64,000 nucleotides of DNA from Syngnathus acus (Eukaryota > Chordata > Actinopteri > Syngnathiformes > Syngnathidae), in the NCBI RefSeq assembly GCF_901709675.1, contig NC_051107.1, forward strand, positions 152,001 through 216,000, written 5' to 3'. The stretch's first letter is position 1, and every line of letters begins with the position of its first letter. The translations under genes and the position numbers were made by a program. Shown piece after piece: positions 62,601-64,000 of this stretch. The notes under the pieces were generated by a model, which saw only the letters and a program-made list of their open reading frames with translations, was not told the origin of the DNA and ran no database searches.

Positions 62601-63395
62601 CCCCCACCGTCTGTTGTCTTCCGGGTTAGAGCACGCTGGCGTCAGATTTGTTGACTGCCGCTTCTGTCCCGGACCGTGTCCGTTACTTGTTTTTCGTTTT
62701 CCCGTTTTCAGTGCACCCGTCTCTTCTTTTATTTTTCTCGTGTTGTCTTCCGTCCACCTCGCATCCCCGCAGCTCCGCTCTCACCTATCTGTTTCCTCTC
62801 CCTCGGACTACCAACTACGTTAGCCAGCTAGCCAACAGCCAACTGGCCAAAACCACCACCGGACCCTCCTACCTCCCGACTCGGAGCCTGTGGCCGCCTG
62901 CTGTGGACTCGACGGCCGCTCTGGCCCGGCTCTCTGGCCTTCCGTCCGGCGTCCTTGGGGGACGGGCTCCACTCCCTGCGGGCTCGCCAACTGTGGCTCT
63001 GCTGTGTGCCGCCGTGGTGCGTTGGGGCCTGCCGTTCGAGCGGGTGCAGTCGAGGTCGACCGGCATCACCACCTGGTCCACTGCTGCTTCCACACGAGGC
63101 TGGGATCCTTCGCCGTCGCCGCTACATCTGACCAGCATTTCCCCGATGGCTCACCCATCTCCTCTTTTTGGACTACCAACCCCCCGTCACCCCCACCTCC
63201 CGTACTGGCAACCTCAACAACCTCCGCTCCCGCCCCTCCTGCTCCTCCATCCATCTCCTTCGCACTGCTGACCGATGTCTTGTTAACTATAACCTACTGT
63301 CTCTTCCCCCCCCCCCCCCACTCTTTTTTATTCCATGTAGAGCGTCTTTGGGTTATTGAAAAGCGCTATATAAATTGAATGAATTATTATTAAGA
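62601..63395 (+). mobile_element. Retroposon with GCGCTATATAAAT 3' end
   Basis: GC-rich body ending GTCTTTGGGTTATTGAAAAG, CGCTATATAAATTGAATGAA and an ATTATT tail (63340-63393), like the tail at 9820-9875. The body has no RT motif, so it is a SINE or a strongly truncated LINE. Identity is uncertain. Confidence 0.4.
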
Positions 63396-63488
63396 GAGAG
63401 ATGATGCAATAGTCCAAAATGGCGTATACCATGTGAATGGGTAACACCGTCTTCCTCGGTTCCCCAGTATATTCTTCTGCCGCGCACT

Positions 63489-64000
63489 CCATCCATCCAT
63501 CTTCTTCCGCTTATCCGGGTTCGGGTCGCGGGGGCAGCAGCTTTAGGAGGGACTCCCAGACTTCCCTCGCCCCAGCCACTTCATCCAGCTCATCCCGGGG
63601 GATCCCAAGGCGTTCCCAAGCCACCTGAGAGACATAGTCTCTCCAGCGCGTCCTGAATCGTCCCCGGGGTCTCCTACCGGTGGGACATGCCCGGAACACC
63701 TACCCAGGGAGGCGTCCAGGAGGCATCCTGATGACATGCCCGAGCCACCTCATCTGGCTCCTCTCTACGTGGAGGAGTAGCGACTCTATTCCGAGTCTCT
63801 CCCGGATGACCGAGCTTCTCACTCTATCTCTAAGGGAGAGCCCGGCATCCTGCGGAGAAAACTCATTTCGGCCGCTTGTATCCGGGATCTCGTTCTTTCG
63901 GTCACGACCCATAGCTCGTGACCATAGGTGAGGGTAGGAGCGTAAATCGACCGGTAAATTGAGAGCTTTGCCCCTTGGCTCAGCTCTCTCTTTACCACGA
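63489..64000 (-). mobile_element. Rex3-like LINE, 3' part, running off the window
   Basis: Plus-strand CATCCATCCATC tail at 63489-63501 followed, on the minus strand, by the same C-terminal RT words as 43200-43600 ([33 protein letters not shown]). The frame is broken between segments. The 5' part is beyond 64000. Confidence 0.9.

Noticed and set aside
62206-62823. 205-codon plus-strand ORF and overlapping minus-strand ORF
   Set aside because: No conserved domain, biased composition and repeat-like neighbouring words; it lies inside a TTLL12 intron.

Overview
This is vertebrate nuclear DNA, almost certainly from a teleost fish. Evidence: intron-split vertebrate genes with GT-AG junctions, an RTE-clade (Rex3-like) LINE with (GATG)n tails, CR1/L2-type LINEs, sushi-like chromodomain Gypsy elements, tRNA-headed SINEs and many hAT/pogo/Tc1 relics. 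I cannot name the species. No operons, CRISPR arrays or other prokaryotic features are present.

Three host genes are supported by exact exon joins. (1) ALDH1L2 (mitochondrial 10-formyltetrahydrofolate dehydrogenase), minus strand, first four coding exons between 16440 and 1029, continuing off the left edge. (2) SULT4A1 (brain sulfotransferase-like protein), minus strand, all seven coding exons between 55418 and 36702; its 292 codons equal the 284-residue human length plus an 8-residue C-terminal extension. (3) TTLL12, plus strand, first three coding exons from 59729, continuing off the right edge. SULT4A1 and TTLL12 are divergent neighbours, as expected from their shared location on human 22q13.

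Most of the rest is mobile DNA, and many insertion boundaries can be placed to the base from target-site duplications (TSDs). 0-17 kb (ALDH1L2 introns): Tigger relic, three hAT-type elements, an internally deleted Rex3-like LINE, and a TA-flanked element carrying a further hAT, a 250-bp tandem repeat and an L2-type LINE. 17-36 kb (intergenic): hAT and SINE relics, a possible long LTR, a LINE ORF1 relic split by a gag-only Gypsy-type retrotransposon, a large L2-type LINE, a 267-bp tandem array, a dead Tc1-like transposon and a solo LTR. 36-55 kb (SULT4A1 introns): a deleted pogo element, a complete-length Rex3-like LINE, a foldback element with a SINE inside, and a chromodomain Gypsy split by an hAT element. 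55-64 kb: another SINE, microsatellites, nested hAT MITEs and the 3' end of a Rex3-like LINE.

The most notable signal concerns the two Gypsy-type elements. In each, the gag ATG lies only 17 nt after the 5' LTR, and bases 3-12 of that leader are the exact reverse complement of a 10-nt word in the LTR starting 30-31 nt downstream of a TATA-like box, i.e. at the predicted RNA start. This is the layout of self-primed reverse transcription known for the Tf1/sushi group. One of them has only a gag ORF (523 codons) between LTRs that look identical by eye, so it appears to be a young, non-autonomous, gag-only, self-primed element.
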